From: Aminicenans sp964648465
GTDB lineage: Bacteria; Acidobacteriota; Aminicenantia; Aminicenantales; Aminicenantaceae
Assembly (NCBI GenBank): GCA_964648465.1
Contig: CAZYMU010000015.1
Coordinates: 1-64,000, forward strand
Reading direction: 5' to 3'
Length of the DNA stretch: 64,000 nt
Made by a program: the position numbers and the translations under genes. Shown in pieces: positions 25,272 through 34,650 of this stretch (its first letter is position 1; each line of letters opens with the position of its first letter). The notes beneath the pieces were generated by a model. It worked only from the letters and a program-made list of their open reading frames with translations, was not told the origin of the DNA and searched no databases.

Positions 25272-26722
25272 TAGGCTTTTGCGAAACACACTAAATTATC
25301 TGAATCTTTTCCGCAAGCAATACACTTGCCTTTTGTTTCCCGCTTATCCTTTTTGATAGGCACAGTCCTGATTGTACACATGGTTTCTTGTTTAATCTTT
25401 TCTTCGCATGCAGAGCTGCCACACCAAAACGACTTTATAAAACCTTTTTTTGATTCTGCAATTGCCTTAAACTCTGAATAGTTTTGGACTTCATGTGTGT
25501 TTTCGAGTTGAAACTTCAGAGCTCCTTCAAACATGGATTTCTGAATATCTTTAAGATTCCTATTAACGACTTGTTTTAGTGAATCAAAACCGACTTTTTC
25601 TTTTTTCATTGTATCACGCCTGACTATTACAACCTGGTTTTCTTTTATATCTCTGGGGCCAATTTCGATTCTTAATGGGACTCCTCTCATCTCCCATTCA
25701 GAAAATTTCCATCCGGGAGTAAATTCTTCTCTTTCGTCCAGTTTTACTCTTATTCCAATTTTGTTTAACTCACCTTCGATTTTTCGAGCTGTTGGGAGGA
25801 CCTCCTTTTTCCAGTTCCCAATTGAGATGGGAATAATGATTGCTTGGATAGGAGCTACTCGGGGAGGGAGTTTTAGTCCAGAGTCGTCCCCATGACACAT
25901 GATCAAAGCACCAATAAGGCGGGTTGATACTCCCCATGATGTTTGCCATACATACTGCAGATTTTGGTTCCTGTCTTCAAACCGGATATTAAAAACTTTG
26001 GAGAAATGTTGACCCAGATTGTGAGAGGTTCCCATTTGGAGAGCTTTTCCGTCAGACATCAATGCTTCGATGCTGTATGTTGCTAAGGCTCCTGCAAACT
26101 TTTCTCTTTCTGTTTTCTCTCCTGATATCACCGGGATAGCTAGTTCTGATTCAATACACTCTTTATACAGGGAAAGAATAAGCATGGTTTCTTCTTGAGC
26201 CTCTTCGAATGTCTCATGGGCAGTATGTCCTTCCTGCCATAGAAATTCAGTGGTCCTTAGAAAAGGCCGGGTTACTTTTTCCCATCGGACGATGTTAGCC
26301 CACTGGTTTATTAATACAGGCAAATCTCTGTAAGATTTAATCCATTTGGAATACATATTGCATATAATGGCTTCAGAAGTGGGACGTACTGCAAGCCTTT
26401 CTTCCAGTTTGTCTTTACCTCCATGTGTCACCCATGCTACTTCAAGAGAGAATCCTTCTAAATGTTCTGTTTCTTTCTCAAGAAAGCTTTCAGGAATAAA
26501 AAGTGGGAAATAAGCATTCGAGTGGCCAGATTCTTTTATTCTTTGGTCAAAATGGCTCTTTATATTTTCCCATATCGAATATCCGTAAGGCCTTATGACC
26601 ATCATCCCTTTTATTGGCGCATAGTCAGCTAGTTCAGCTTTTCGGATAATCTCTCCGTACCATTTTGAAAAATCAACACTTTTAGCAGTTAATTTTTTAA
26701 CATGCCGTTCATCTTTATTCAT
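25268..26722 (-). CDS. proS: Prolyl-tRNA synthetase, archaeal/eukaryote-like (type 3)
   Basis: Charges tRNA-Pro. The 484-residue length, the start with FSKWYGEIIRKAELADYAPI, motif 1 around GMMVIRPYGYSIWENIKSHF, the absence of the bacterial INS editing insertion and a C-terminal zinc-binding region (CGSSACEEKIK, CIACGKDSDNLVCFAKAY) place it in the short ProRS class of archaea, eukaryotes and some bacteria. ATG 26722 is preferred over the in-frame GTG 26734 because AGGTGAAG precedes it. A good sigma-70 promoter lies at 26752-26780. It is first in a proS-pcm unit. Confidence 0.95.
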   Translation of the reverse strand: MNKDERHVKKLTAKSVDFSKWYGEIIRKAELADYAPIKGMMVIRPYGYSIWENIKSHFDQRIKESGHSNAYFPLFIPESFLEKETEHLEGFSLEVAWVTHGGKDKLEERLAVRPTSEAIICNMYSKWIKSYRDLPVLINQWANIVRWEKVTRPFLRTTEFLWQEGHTAHETFEEAQEETMLILSLYKECIESELAIPVISGEKTEREKFAGALATYSIEALMSDGKALQMGTSHNLGQHFSKVFNIRFEDRNQNLQYVWQTSWGVSTRLIGALIMCHGDDSGLKLPPRVAPIQAIIIPISIGNWKKEVLPTARKIEGELNKIGIRVKLDEREEFTPGWKFSEWEMRGVPLRIEIGPRDIKENQVVIVRRDTMKKEKVGFDSLKQVVNRNLKDIQKSMFEGALKFQLENTHEVQNYSEFKAIAESKKGFIKSFWCGSSACEEKIKQETMCTIRTVPIKKDKRETKGKCIACGKDSDNLVCFAKAY

Positions 26723-26751
26723 TTCTTTCTTCACCTGTCAAATCTTTGGTC

Positions 26752-26780
26752 ATTCTATATTCAACCCTTTTTTTTGTCAA
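26752..26780 (-). promoter_or_regulatory. Sigma-70 promoter of proS-pcm
   Basis: Minus strand TTGACA, 17-base spacer, TAGAAT. Predicted start near 26745 leaves a leader of about 23 bases before the ATG at 26722, with no room for a T-box. Confidence 0.7.
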
Positions 26781-26929
26781 TGGAAATATAGAAATGGAGC
26801 ACTCTTCAGTATCGTAAAAAAGGAGGGAGATTAGAAATATCACCCCTGAATTCATCCAAAAGGGTGATTGACCGAAGGAAATAAAAATGGCATCTTAACA
26901 TCAACATCCAAAAGGAAAAGGAAGTGACC

Positions 26930-27295
26930 ATGTCAAGCAAGGTTTTTAGCGAAAGGACGACTTTTTACTCATTAAATGAAAAAGGATTTAATCTTCCTCT
27001 TAAAACCTGCATTGAAGGACAGGACAAATCAGGAAAAGAATTTAAAGAGAAGACGGTCCTCTCATATATCAGTCACAATGGCTCCTCTTTTTGGATGAAT
27101 ACATCAATTTCTTTAGGGAGCAAGTTGAAACTTATTGTCGACCTGCCTCCAAAACTTGGGGATGAAAAAGACCTTAAACTGGTTATAAAAGGGAAAGTTA
27201 TATTTATCGAAGCTGTGAAAGAGCAGAATTCGAAAAAGCGTGTGTCTGTTAAGTTTGATAATAAGTACATTATTGAACAGAACAAAGTGAAGTAA
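26930..27295 (+). CDS. PilZ-like protein 1
   Basis: A 121-residue protein with the general layout of Acidobacteriota PilZ-type proteins: LNLPLKTCIEG-like opening (FNLPLKTCIEGQDKSGKEF), a TVLSYISHNGSSFWMNTSIS segment, LGSKLKLIVDLPPKLG and a KGKVIFIEAVKEQNSKKRVS end. The RxxxR cyclic-di-GMP motif of true PilZ receptors is not visible, so ligand binding is doubtful. ATG 26930 follows AAAGGAAG. A paralogue follows 156 bases downstream. Confidence 0.6.
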   Translation: MSSKVFSERTTFYSLNEKGFNLPLKTCIEGQDKSGKEFKEKTVLSYISHNGSSFWMNTSISLGSKLKLIVDLPPKLGDEKDLKLVIKGKVIFIEAVKEQNSKKRVSVKFDNKYIIEQNKVK

Positions 27296-27450
27296 ATAAT
27301 TTTAACTTAAAAACTTGTTCCTAGAACCCAATTTAAAAAGTCAGTTAGGATAGTTGGCCACAGATTAACCTTTTCAGATGAGAACAGATATTGAAAAATC
27401 ACCCCATGATTCACCTGTAGAAGCTATTGATAAAGATTCTATCGTTTGTC

Positions 27451-27861
27451 ACAATGCATAATGAAATGAGATTGAGAAAAGTATTAGACAGGCCTTCCAT
27501 CCAGGATAAAGTCGAATCATTGAAGAGAGAAAGATATTTTGAGCTTTCTCTTCCTACTATGGTAAATGGAATCAATGCAGTCGGAAAGGAATTTAGTGAG
27601 GAGACCAGACTTACTTCTATAAGCTCCCAAATAGTTAAGTTCAGTCTCAAATCAAAATTGACAATAGGGTCTAGATTAAATTTGTCTCTTGATATCCCTA
27701 AAACAATTATTTTGGAATATCCTATGAATCTTTTTATTTCAGGGGAAGTGATTTTTATTAAGGCTGATTCAAATGGGCAATCGAAACAATTCGTTTCAGT
27801 AAAGTTAGATAAAAATTTTAAAATCCAAAAATATCAATTACTCTCATCCAGTATTGCTTGA
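27451..27861 (+). CDS. PilZ-like protein 2
   Basis: About 136 residues, paralogous to the previous gene: GINAVGKEFSEETRLTSISS, then LTIGSRLNLSLDIPK and ISGEVIFIKADSNGQSKQFV align with it in order. The start is uncertain: ATG 27451 and ATG 27463 have no clear ribosome site, and the frame is open from TTG 27427. The RxxxR motif is again absent. Function unknown. Confidence 0.5.
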   Translation, partial: TMHNEMRLRKVLDRPSIQDKVESLKRERYFELSLPTMVNGINAVGKEFSEETRLTSISSQIVKFSLKSKLTIGSRLNLSLDIPKTIILEYPMNLFISGEVIFIKADSNGQSKQFVSVKLDKNFKIQKYQLLSSSIA

Positions 27862-27964
27862 CTTTTTTCTAATTTTCCTTTAATCTGCCATGTTATTTTA
27901 AAAGAAAAACGATACTATATATTGTATAAATAAATTTATGAGGTAGAATATATTGATTTTTTTC

Positions 27965-27994
27965 TTGACATAGATAATAGAACTATTTTATAAT
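27965..27994 (+). promoter_or_regulatory. Sigma-70 promoter of the SpoIID-like gene
   Basis: TTGACA, 18-base spacer, TATAAT: both hexamers are perfect consensus. Predicted start near 28001, about 15 bases before the ATG at 28016, giving a very short leader. Confidence 0.8.
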
Positions 27995-28015
27995 CTTCTC
28001 CAAGAAAGTCAGCAA

Positions 28016-29257
28016 ATGCGAAAATCATATTCAAAAAATGCAAAATACTGTATAGCTTTATTTCTAGCTGTGTTTTTTTTGGGAGGACAACCTGTTGAAT
28101 TTGGAAAAGAGAAATCATTTTTTCAAGGATATTTAATACCGAAGCCAATAATAAGAATTTGTTTAGGTATTAATCTAACAGATATAGAAATATGTTCTGC
28201 TTCAGGAATGAATATTTATGAAGTAAAGCCGAATTATAGACTTTTGGCAAATGATACTGATAAAATTTTCATAAAGAGGAACGGAAAAGAACTGTCTAAG
28301 ATTATTTATTTTATTCCGAACAGTCAAAAATCCTATCTTTCTTATAAAGGAAAAGACTACAAGGGAATATTTATTCTAAAGGCCAGCTCTAAAGGCATTG
28401 TTCTTATCAATATCCTTAACCTGGAGGATTATTTAAAATCAGTTGTACCGAGTGAGCTTTGTCCATATACTTTCCATGAGTTCGAAGCTCACAAGGCTCA
28501 GGCGGTTGCTGCAAGAACTTATGCCATTAAAAATTTGGGAATGAATGAGGATTTGGGTTTTGACCTATATGATACACCGAAGTCGCAGTATTATAAGGGT
28601 ATGAATGCAGAGCATCCTATGAGCAGCATGGCAGTTGAGCAAACTCAGGGGCAGGTTGCTTTTTATAATGGTAAATTGATTGATGCGCTTTATACGAGTA
28701 GCTGTGGTGGGATGACAGAAAATGTTGAAGAAATTTTTGGAGGATTTCCATTACCTTATTTGAAAAGTACAAATTGTGATTATGAAAGGCAAAGAGCGTG
28801 GCTTGTTAATTGTGATAATAGTGTCTTTCCTGTGAATACAAATATTCTGGGTCAAAATTCTTCTCCTGACAGTTGGTGTGCAAACAAAACGAAAAAAGAA
28901 CTTGAGAAAAGGATAAATCGATATTACCCAATTGGAAAGCTCAAAGATTTGATTCCTTTAAGGAGAGGTCATTCTAAGAGAGTTGTGGAGCTTTTGATAT
29001 CTGGATCAGAGACTCAAATCATAGTTAAAGGATTAAAAATTCGGAGAGTCCTGAGTTTGAGAGAGACTCTTTTTGTTATATACAGGGAGTATGATAAGGA
29101 AGGCAGAGTAACTCATTTTATATTTAGTGGAAGAGGACAGGGGCATGGTGTGGGGCTTTGTCAAGTAGGTGCTTACAGAATGGCCCTGGCTGGAGCTGAT
29201 TATAAAGAGATCTTGAAAAAGTATTACCATGGTATTAAAATAAGCAAAATTTATTGA
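28016..29257 (+). CDS. SpoIID/LytB-domain protein (probable peptidoglycan glycosidase)
   Basis: A 413-residue secreted protein with an N-terminal hydrophobic segment (about residues 12-26). The SpoIID domain is evident from LEDYLKSVVPSELCPYTFHE, AHKAQAVAARTYAI, the paired-Cys region SSCGGMTENVEEIFGG and the C-terminal GRGQGHGVGLCQVGAYRMA. SpoIID of sporulating Firmicutes is a lytic transglycosylase acting on denuded glycan; non-sporulating bacteria use relatives in cell separation or wall remodelling. A near-perfect promoter lies immediately upstream. pyrE follows after 20 bases. Confidence 0.88.
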   Translation: MRKSYSKNAKYCIALFLAVFFLGGQPVEFGKEKSFFQGYLIPKPIIRICLGINLTDIEICSASGMNIYEVKPNYRLLANDTDKIFIKRNGKELSKIIYFIPNSQKSYLSYKGKDYKGIFILKASSKGIVLINILNLEDYLKSVVPSELCPYTFHEFEAHKAQAVAARTYAIKNLGMNEDLGFDLYDTPKSQYYKGMNAEHPMSSMAVEQTQGQVAFYNGKLIDALYTSSCGGMTENVEEIFGGFPLPYLKSTNCDYERQRAWLVNCDNSVFPVNTNILGQNSSPDSWCANKTKKELEKRINRYYPIGKLKDLIPLRRGHSKRVVELLISGSETQIIVKGLKIRRVLSLRETLFVIYREYDKEGRVTHFIFSGRGQGHGVGLCQVGAYRMALAGADYKEILKKYYHGIKISKIY

Positions 29258-29277
29258 TTTTGAGGAGGAATAAACGG

Positions 29278-29829
29278 TTGGATCAAGAGCTATCAAAGAA
29301 AAATCTCATAAGGATAATCAAAGAAAAGTCATTAAAAACAAATGTCAATCTTGTTCTTACATCAGGAAAGACAAGCAATTATTATATCGATGCCAAGATG
29401 ACTACACTGGACCCTATGGGAGCCAGCATTTTGGGCCGACTGATTCTTGATGTTATAAAGCCATATAAGATAGATGCAATCGGGGGCTACACCCTGGGAG
29501 CAGACCCCATTGTGTCTGTTGTGGCGGCTCTGAGTGCCGAGACAGACCGTCCTCTGCCTGCCTTTATTGTCCGCAAGGAGCCGAAGAAACATGGAGAAAG
29601 GAAGATGATCGAAGGTCCCTTTGAATCAGGTTGGAATGTGGCAGTTGTTGATGATGTTGCAACTACCGGAGGCTCTACCCTAAAGGCATGCCGTGCCGTT
29701 GAGCAAGAAGGTGGAAATGTTGTTATTGTAATAGCTTTAGTTGATCGCCTTGAGGGGGCAAGGGAAAATTTAGAAAAGATTGGGTACAAATTTATTTCTA
29801 TTCTTACTCGGGATGAACTCCTTAAATAA
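29278..29829 (+). CDS. pyrE: Orotate phosphoribosyltransferase
   Basis: Converts orotate and PRPP to OMP in pyrimidine synthesis. The 183-residue protein has SGKTSNYYIDAKMTTL at the N terminus, the RKEPKKHGERKMIEG flexible loop and the PRPP-binding VAVVDDVATTGGSTLKA. I choose TTG 29278 because GAGGAGGAA lies 8 bases upstream, whereas the in-frame TTG at 29254 overlaps the previous stop and has no ribosome site. Likely co-transcribed with the SpoIID-like gene. Confidence 0.94.
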   Translation: MDQELSKKNLIRIIKEKSLKTNVNLVLTSGKTSNYYIDAKMTTLDPMGASILGRLILDVIKPYKIDAIGGYTLGADPIVSVVAALSAETDRPLPAFIVRKEPKKHGERKMIEGPFESGWNVAVVDDVATTGGSTLKACRAVEQEGGNVVIVIALVDRLEGARENLEKIGYKFISILTRDELLK

Positions 29830-29927
29830 GACTTCCATTTTAAGATTTAAAATTCAATATGTCCATTCCATTTGCCTTTTAGTCTTTATTTAAGTAAAAT
29901 CCTGTTTCTTTGTTTAAAAATTTAAAA

Positions 29928-31361
29928 GTGAGTAATAAAAAAAAAGAGATTAAATTAGGAATAGCCCTGATTCCTGTCCTTTTTCTGATTGCATCTTTAT
30001 CATTAGTTATCGCTGTTTTTAAACAAGAACCTCATATTCCATTAATTTTTGCTGCGGCTGTGGCTGCTACAATTGCTGTTATACATAAGCATCCATGGAA
30101 AGAAATTCAAGACGGAATGGTCCACGGTATTACTCTGGCAATGGGAGCTATCCTGATTCTAATGATTGTAGGCACAATGATTGGAACCTGGATTCAGGGT
30201 GGTATCGTTCCTGCCATGATTTATTATGGTTTAGAGACTATATCTCCAGGAATGTTTTTAGTGGCTACTCTGATTATTTGTTCTATAGTTTCATTGGGAA
30301 CTGGTTCTTCATGGTCGACGGCAGGTACTGTGGGTGTGGCACTAGTCGGAGTAGGAAAGGGACTTGGAATTCCGGTTTCAATGGTTGCCGGGGCAATCAT
30401 TTCCGGCGCTTATTTTGGCGATAAAATGTCGCCTTTATCGGATACTACAAACCTTGCACCCGCAGTAGCAGGAACAGATGTATTTTCTCACATAAGACAC
30501 ATGGTCTATACAACGACTCCAGGATATATTATTTCTCTCATTCTTTATGGTTTGATAGGGATAAGGTTTTCTGGCGGTACTATTGATACTCAAAATATTG
30601 AGACAATTTGTAACACACTTAAATCAAATTTTTTTATACATCCGATCCTTCTGCTTCCTCCCATTCTGGTCATTGTAATGGTTATTAAAAAAATTCCTCC
30701 TTTACCAGCCTTGCTGGGAGGAACTGTCATTGGCGGTCTTTTTGCTTGGCTTGTTCAGTCCAGATCTCTGGTTGATATCATCCAAGCAGCTAAATCCGGA
30801 TATACTTCCACGACTGGTGTAATGATGGTAGATGAGTTACTGACTCGAGGGGGGCTTGATTATATGATGAATACAGTGGCTTTGATCATGTGCGCTCTTT
30901 GCTTTGGAGGTATTATGGAAAAGACAGGAATGTTGGAAATCATAGCCAAAGCCTTACTTAAAAGGGTGAAAAGCACTGGTTCTTTGGTTGCCACAACTAT
31001 TTTTACTTGTATAGGAATGAATGCTATTGCCTCAGATCAGTATATGGCAATCGTTATCCCGGGAAGGATGTATAAGAATGCATTTGATTCCAGGGGGTTA
31101 CATCCGAAAAATCTTTCTCGCTGCCTGGAGGACTCTGGAACTCTTTCTTCTCCACTTATTCCCTGGAATAGTTGCGGAGCTTTTATGGGTGCTACTTTAG
31201 GTGTTAACCCTCTTGTTTATCTTCCCTTTGCTTTCCTTAACCTTACAAATCCTCTGGTTTCAATATTGTATGGTTATACAGGAATTACAATGGAAAAACT
31301 GGAGCCGGAGGATAAGAAAAGTAAGAAATCAGGGGAAGACGGAAAGGAAGTTAAAAACTAA
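29928..31361 (+). CDS. nhaC: Na+/H+ antiporter NhaC family
   Basis: A membrane antiporter of about 477 residues with some eleven hydrophobic segments. Family hallmarks are GTGSSWSTAGTVGVALVGVG, GAYFGDKMSPLSDTTNLAPA and DSGTLSSPLIPWNSCGAFMG. It exchanges Na+ for H+ or carries out substrate/Na+ exchange at the inner membrane. The start is uncertain: GTG 29928 or TTG 29910, neither with a strong ribosome site. It lies between pyrE and acpS without functional linkage. Confidence 0.92.
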   Translation: MSNKKKEIKLGIALIPVLFLIASLSLVIAVFKQEPHIPLIFAAAVAATIAVIHKHPWKEIQDGMVHGITLAMGAILILMIVGTMIGTWIQGGIVPAMIYYGLETISPGMFLVATLIICSIVSLGTGSSWSTAGTVGVALVGVGKGLGIPVSMVAGAIISGAYFGDKMSPLSDTTNLAPAVAGTDVFSHIRHMVYTTTPGYIISLILYGLIGIRFSGGTIDTQNIETICNTLKSNFFIHPILLLPPILVIVMVIKKIPPLPALLGGTVIGGLFAWLVQSRSLVDIIQAAKSGYTSTTGVMMVDELLTRGGLDYMMNTVALIMCALCFGGIMEKTGMLEIIAKALLKRVKSTGSLVATTIFTCIGMNAIASDQYMAIVIPGRMYKNAFDSRGLHPKNLSRCLEDSGTLSSPLIPWNSCGAFMGATLGVNPLVYLPFAFLNLTNPLVSILYGYTGITMEKLEPEDKKSKKSGEDGKEVKN

Positions 31362-31427
31362 AAAAATCAGAGGGGGTTTTTGATACTTGAATTGCTATAA
31401 TATTTTCTCGAAGTGAGGATTTACATC

Positions 31428-31835
31428 ATGATATTTGGTGTGGGAATTGATATCATAGAAGTGGAGCGTATAAAGAAGCAGATTACAAAAAAAAACAACT
31501 TTAAGAAGAGAATTTTTTCTCGAAAAGAAATTGAATACTGTGAATCGAAAAAGGACAGGGCTAAAAATTATGCTGCTCGTTTTGCGGCTAAGGAAGCTTT
31601 TTTCAAGGCGATTGGAACCGGTTTGCGGGGTGGACTTGCATTTAATGAGATAGAAATTGTGCATGATAAAATGGGGAAACCTGAAATTGTCTTATACGGA
31701 AATGCAAGAAGATTTATTAGCGAAAAAAAACTTTCAAATATTCATGTATCTTTATCGCATATAGAAGATTTTGCGTGTGCAATTGTTATTATAGAAATGG
31801 CTCATAGCAAGAATGGACACCTTGGTAGAAGATAA
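31428..31835 (+). CDS. acpS: Holo-[acyl-carrier-protein] synthase AcpS
   Basis: Transfers 4'-phosphopantetheine from CoA to apo-ACP. The 135-residue protein shows MIFGVGIDIIEVERIKKQI, FSRKEIEYCESKK, the AARFAAKEAFFKAIGTGL motif and a VSLSHIEDFACAIVII end. The ATG at 31428 follows GAGGA and is preferred over GTG 31413. Its stop codon touches the left end of repeat B2, so the element inserted or arose directly at the 3' end of this gene. Confidence 0.93.
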   Translation: MIFGVGIDIIEVERIKKQITKKNNFKKRIFSRKEIEYCESKKDRAKNYAARFAAKEAFFKAIGTGLRGGLAFNEIEIVHDKMGKPEIVLYGNARRFISEKKLSNIHVSLSHIEDFACAIVIIEMAHSKNGHLGRR

Positions 31836-32094
31836 GATGAATTTGAGGGCATGTCTGCACTCCACTAAGATTTTTAACGCCATTTCCTCTCCTATCTTCT
31901 CGGCTCTGCTGGAACTCCGCATGCTTATCTTAAGCAACGCTGTGATATCCTCGAGCCATCATTAACACCGCCCCTTTGATTATACAGTGCTCACACATCA
32001 ATCAGGCCCGACTTCACGTCGGATTCCCTCGAAGGTCGACTCATAAAGGCTAAATCTTTTAATGTCGCTTCCTCCGTCCCCTTAAATTCATCTG
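31835..32094 (+). repeat. Repeat family B, copy 2 (MITE-like)
   Basis: 260 bp bounded by inverted ends AGATGAATTTGAGGG and CCCCTTAAATTCATCT. By eye roughly nine in ten bases match the copy at 63141-63406. No transposase is encoded. On the minus strand the segment near the left end reads as an open peptide (SSRAEKIGEEMALKILVE) and most differences between copies there are synonymous. It fills the gap between acpS and the kbl 3' end. Confidence 0.85.
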
Positions 32095-32172
32095 CCTCTG
32101 GCTACTTTATCTATTACTATCTATCTAGGTGCACATGAAGCTAATGAGACAGAGGAATAGATAGAGTTGGCT

Positions 32173-33375
32173 CTATTTAATAACTCCGTGTTTCTTTCCG
32201 ATTTTTGTAAAAGCTTCGATAGCTTTATCAAGGTGGTGCTTTTCATGGCTTGCTGAGAGCTGAACTCTTATTCTTGATTGTCCCTTTGCAACAACAGGGT
32301 AATAAAATCCGATGACATAAATTCCTTCATCAAGAAGGTCATTTGCCATATCCTGAGAGAGCTTAGCGTCGTTTTCAAATTTTCCGAGCATGATAGGAAC
32401 AATAGGATGAACTCCCGGTGTAATATCAAAGCCTGCTTCTATCATTTTTTCTCTGAAATACTTTGTGTTTTGTTCCAATTTGTCTCTTAATTCTGTGGTT
32501 TTAGAGAGTAAGTCCAAAACGGCAATAGAAGCACCTGCAACAACAGGAGCTAGGGTGTTGCTGAATAGATAGGGTCTTGCACGTTGTCTGTAAAGCTCTA
32601 TGAGTTCTTTTCTTCCAGATATGAATCCGCCTGAAGCCCCACCAAGAGCTTTTCCAAGCGTTCCGGTAATGATATCTACCCGCCCCATAGCTCCTCTATA
32701 TTCTGGAGACCCTCTTCCTGTTCTTCCTAGAAATCCTGTAGCATGTGCGTCGTCAACCATAACCAGAGCATCATATTTGTCAGCCAGATCGCAGATTTCA
32801 TCTACTTTTGCAATATCACCGTCCATGGAGAACACTCCATCTGTAACAATCAATCTGTAGCGGGCTCCCTCGGCTTCTTTCAATTTGTCTTCCAAATCCA
32901 CCATATCAGCATGTTTAAAAATGTATCTTTGAGCTTTACAAAGGCGTATCCCATCAATAATTGAAGCGTGATTGAGTTGGTCTGTAATGATAGCGTCTTC
33001 TGCTTTAAGGAGAGGTTCGAAAGCTCCTCCGTTGGCATCAAGACATGCAGCAAATAGAATTGTGTCTTCTGTCTGGAGGAAATTAGATATTTTCTGCTCA
33101 AGGATTTTATGGATCTCCTGAGTCCCGCAGATAAAGCGAACAGAGCTCATGCCGTAGCCCCATTCATCGAGGGCTTTGTGAGCAGCTTCGATGACCTTAG
33201 GGTGACTTGAAAGGCCCAAATAGTTGTTTGCACAAAAATTCAGAACTTTTTTTCCGCCTTTGACTTCTATCTCCGGTCCCTGGGGAGTCATGATAACTCT
33301 TTCAGCTTTATAAAGGCCGGCATCATGGATAGATTGGATTTCTTTTGTTAGGTCTTCTTTTATTTTTCCGTACAT
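32173..33375 (-). CDS. kbl: Glycine C-acetyltransferase (2-amino-3-ketobutyrate CoA ligase)
   Basis: A PLP enzyme splitting 2-amino-3-ketobutyrate with CoA into glycine and acetyl-CoA. The 400-residue protein has FCANNYLGLSSHPKVIEAA, MVDDAHATGFLGRTGRGSPE and the PLP-lysine region GTLGKALGGASGGF, all typical of KBL in the alpha-oxoamine synthase family. It follows the threonine dehydrogenase gene after 57 bases in the same direction; together they degrade threonine. GGAGG precedes the ATG. Confidence 0.96.
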   Translation of the reverse strand: MYGKIKEDLTKEIQSIHDAGLYKAERVIMTPQGPEIEVKGGKKVLNFCANNYLGLSSHPKVIEAAHKALDEWGYGMSSVRFICGTQEIHKILEQKISNFLQTEDTILFAACLDANGGAFEPLLKAEDAIITDQLNHASIIDGIRLCKAQRYIFKHADMVDLEDKLKEAEGARYRLIVTDGVFSMDGDIAKVDEICDLADKYDALVMVDDAHATGFLGRTGRGSPEYRGAMGRVDIITGTLGKALGGASGGFISGRKELIELYRQRARPYLFSNTLAPVVAGASIAVLDLLSKTTELRDKLEQNTKYFREKMIEAGFDITPGVHPIVPIMLGKFENDAKLSQDMANDLLDEGIYVIGFYYPVVAKGQSRIRVQLSASHEKHHLDKAIEAFTKIGKKHGVIK

Positions 33376-33432
33376 TTCATACCTCCTTTAAGGTGCAATA
33401 TATATCAAAATTGTAGCGGCACGTCTATGTTT

Positions 33433-34413
33433 TTAATAGTTGAGTTTGCCTTCGGCATAACGTTTGCTTAAAACTTCGAGCATATCATTTGTCATGTCTT
33501 CCAAGTCGTAACTTGGGGCCCATGCCCATTCCTCCCGTGCTGCTCGATCGTCAATAGTATTGGGCCATGAGTCAGCAATATCCTGGCGAAAATCAGGCTT
33601 ATATTCACAAGTGAATTCGGGGATGTGCTTTTTAATTTCGGATGCTAATTCACCGGCAGTAAAACTCATTGCAGCAACATTGAAATCGGAGTGGTGTTTT
33701 AACCTGGAAAAATCGGCTTCCATTAGGTCTACAGCAGCTTTGAGGCAGTCAGGCATATACATCATCGGGAGCATTGTGTCTTCTTTGACAAAACAGGTGT
33801 ATTTTTTATTTTTTACAGCTTCGAAATAAATGGCCACTGCATAGTCGGTTGTTCCTCCTCCTGGAAGAGTTTCGTAACTTATGATGCCGGGGTATCGGCA
33901 GCCCCTTATATCAACGCCGAATCTTTTAACATAATAATCGCAAAGGAGTTCTCCAGCAACCTTTGTGACACCATACATTGTCTTCGGCCTTAAAATTGTT
34001 TCCTGAGGAGTATTGTTGAGAGGAGTTTCAGGGCCAAAGGCTGCAATAGAGCTTGGGATAAAAATTCTTGTCATTTCATGCTCTATGGCTGATTCCAGAA
34101 TGTTGTAAGTGCCGTTCATGTTGACATTCCAGGCGAGACGCGGGTTTTTCTCTCCAACTGCAGAGAGAATTGCGGACAAGTGGTATATGGTGTCAATGTT
34201 GTATTTTTTAACGACTTCTTCAATTGTCTCTCTTTTTGTGACATCGATGAATTCGAACGGGCCTGACTCGAGAAGATCAGTGCTTGGTTTGGTTCTGTGG
34301 CCAGTAGCCAGGACATTGTCACTGCCATATCTTTTTCTTAATGCTATTGTGAGTTCAGAACCGATCTGGCCGACTGCACCCGTAACCATTATCTTTTTCA
34401 TTTCCTTCGCCAT
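33433..34413 (-). CDS. L-threonine 3-dehydrogenase, SDR (epimerase-like) type
   Basis: A 326-residue extended SDR: Rossmann motif VTGAVGQIGSELTIALR at the N terminus, the catalytic YGVTK (Tyr and Lys) near the middle and CRYPGIISYETLPGGGTTDY afterwards, which marks the UDP-galactose-epimerase-like threonine dehydrogenases. It oxidises threonine to 2-amino-3-ketobutyrate, the substrate of the downstream kbl product. GGAGGT precedes the ATG, and a strong sigma-70 promoter is at 34475-34503. Confidence 0.93.
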   Translation of the reverse strand: MAKEMKKIMVTGAVGQIGSELTIALRKRYGSDNVLATGHRTKPSTDLLESGPFEFIDVTKRETIEEVVKKYNIDTIYHLSAILSAVGEKNPRLAWNVNMNGTYNILESAIEHEMTRIFIPSSIAAFGPETPLNNTPQETILRPKTMYGVTKVAGELLCDYYVKRFGVDIRGCRYPGIISYETLPGGGTTDYAVAIYFEAVKNKKYTCFVKEDTMLPMMYMPDCLKAAVDLMEADFSRLKHHSDFNVAAMSFTAGELASEIKKHIPEFTCEYKPDFRQDIADSWPNTIDDRAAREEWAWAPSYDLEDMTNDMLEVLSKRYAEGKLNY

Positions 34414-34474
34414 TTTTTACCTCCGGAATTAATATTTTTTTCTTTATTTATCATACTATTTTATTGAGGTTTTA

Positions 34475-34503
34475 CTTATATCTTGCATAGAAAAAGATGT
34501 CAA
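34475..34503 (-). promoter_or_regulatory. Sigma-70 promoter of tdh-kbl
   Basis: Minus strand TTGACA, 17-base spacer, TATAAG. Predicted start near 34468, giving a leader of about 55 bases. Confidence 0.75.
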
Positions 34504-34650
34504 CTCTAAAAAGTATCATTGAGGGAATATACCAAAATCACGATAAACATAAAGAAAAGAAATAAAAGATAAGACAAATCAGGTTTTTGTTCATGACTAA
34601 AATACAGTATAATATAATACGTGATTAGATAAAATAACAGTTCGATAAAG

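Noticed and set aside
31835..32094. Family B repeat as a CRISPR or structured RNA gene
   Set aside because: There are no regularly spaced repeats; the inverted ends and separate copies fit a mobile-element remnant better.
32161..32176. ATAGAG-TTGG-CTCTAT hairpin as kbl terminator
   Set aside because: The stem is only 6 bp, includes the stop codon and lacks a U tract on the kbl strand.
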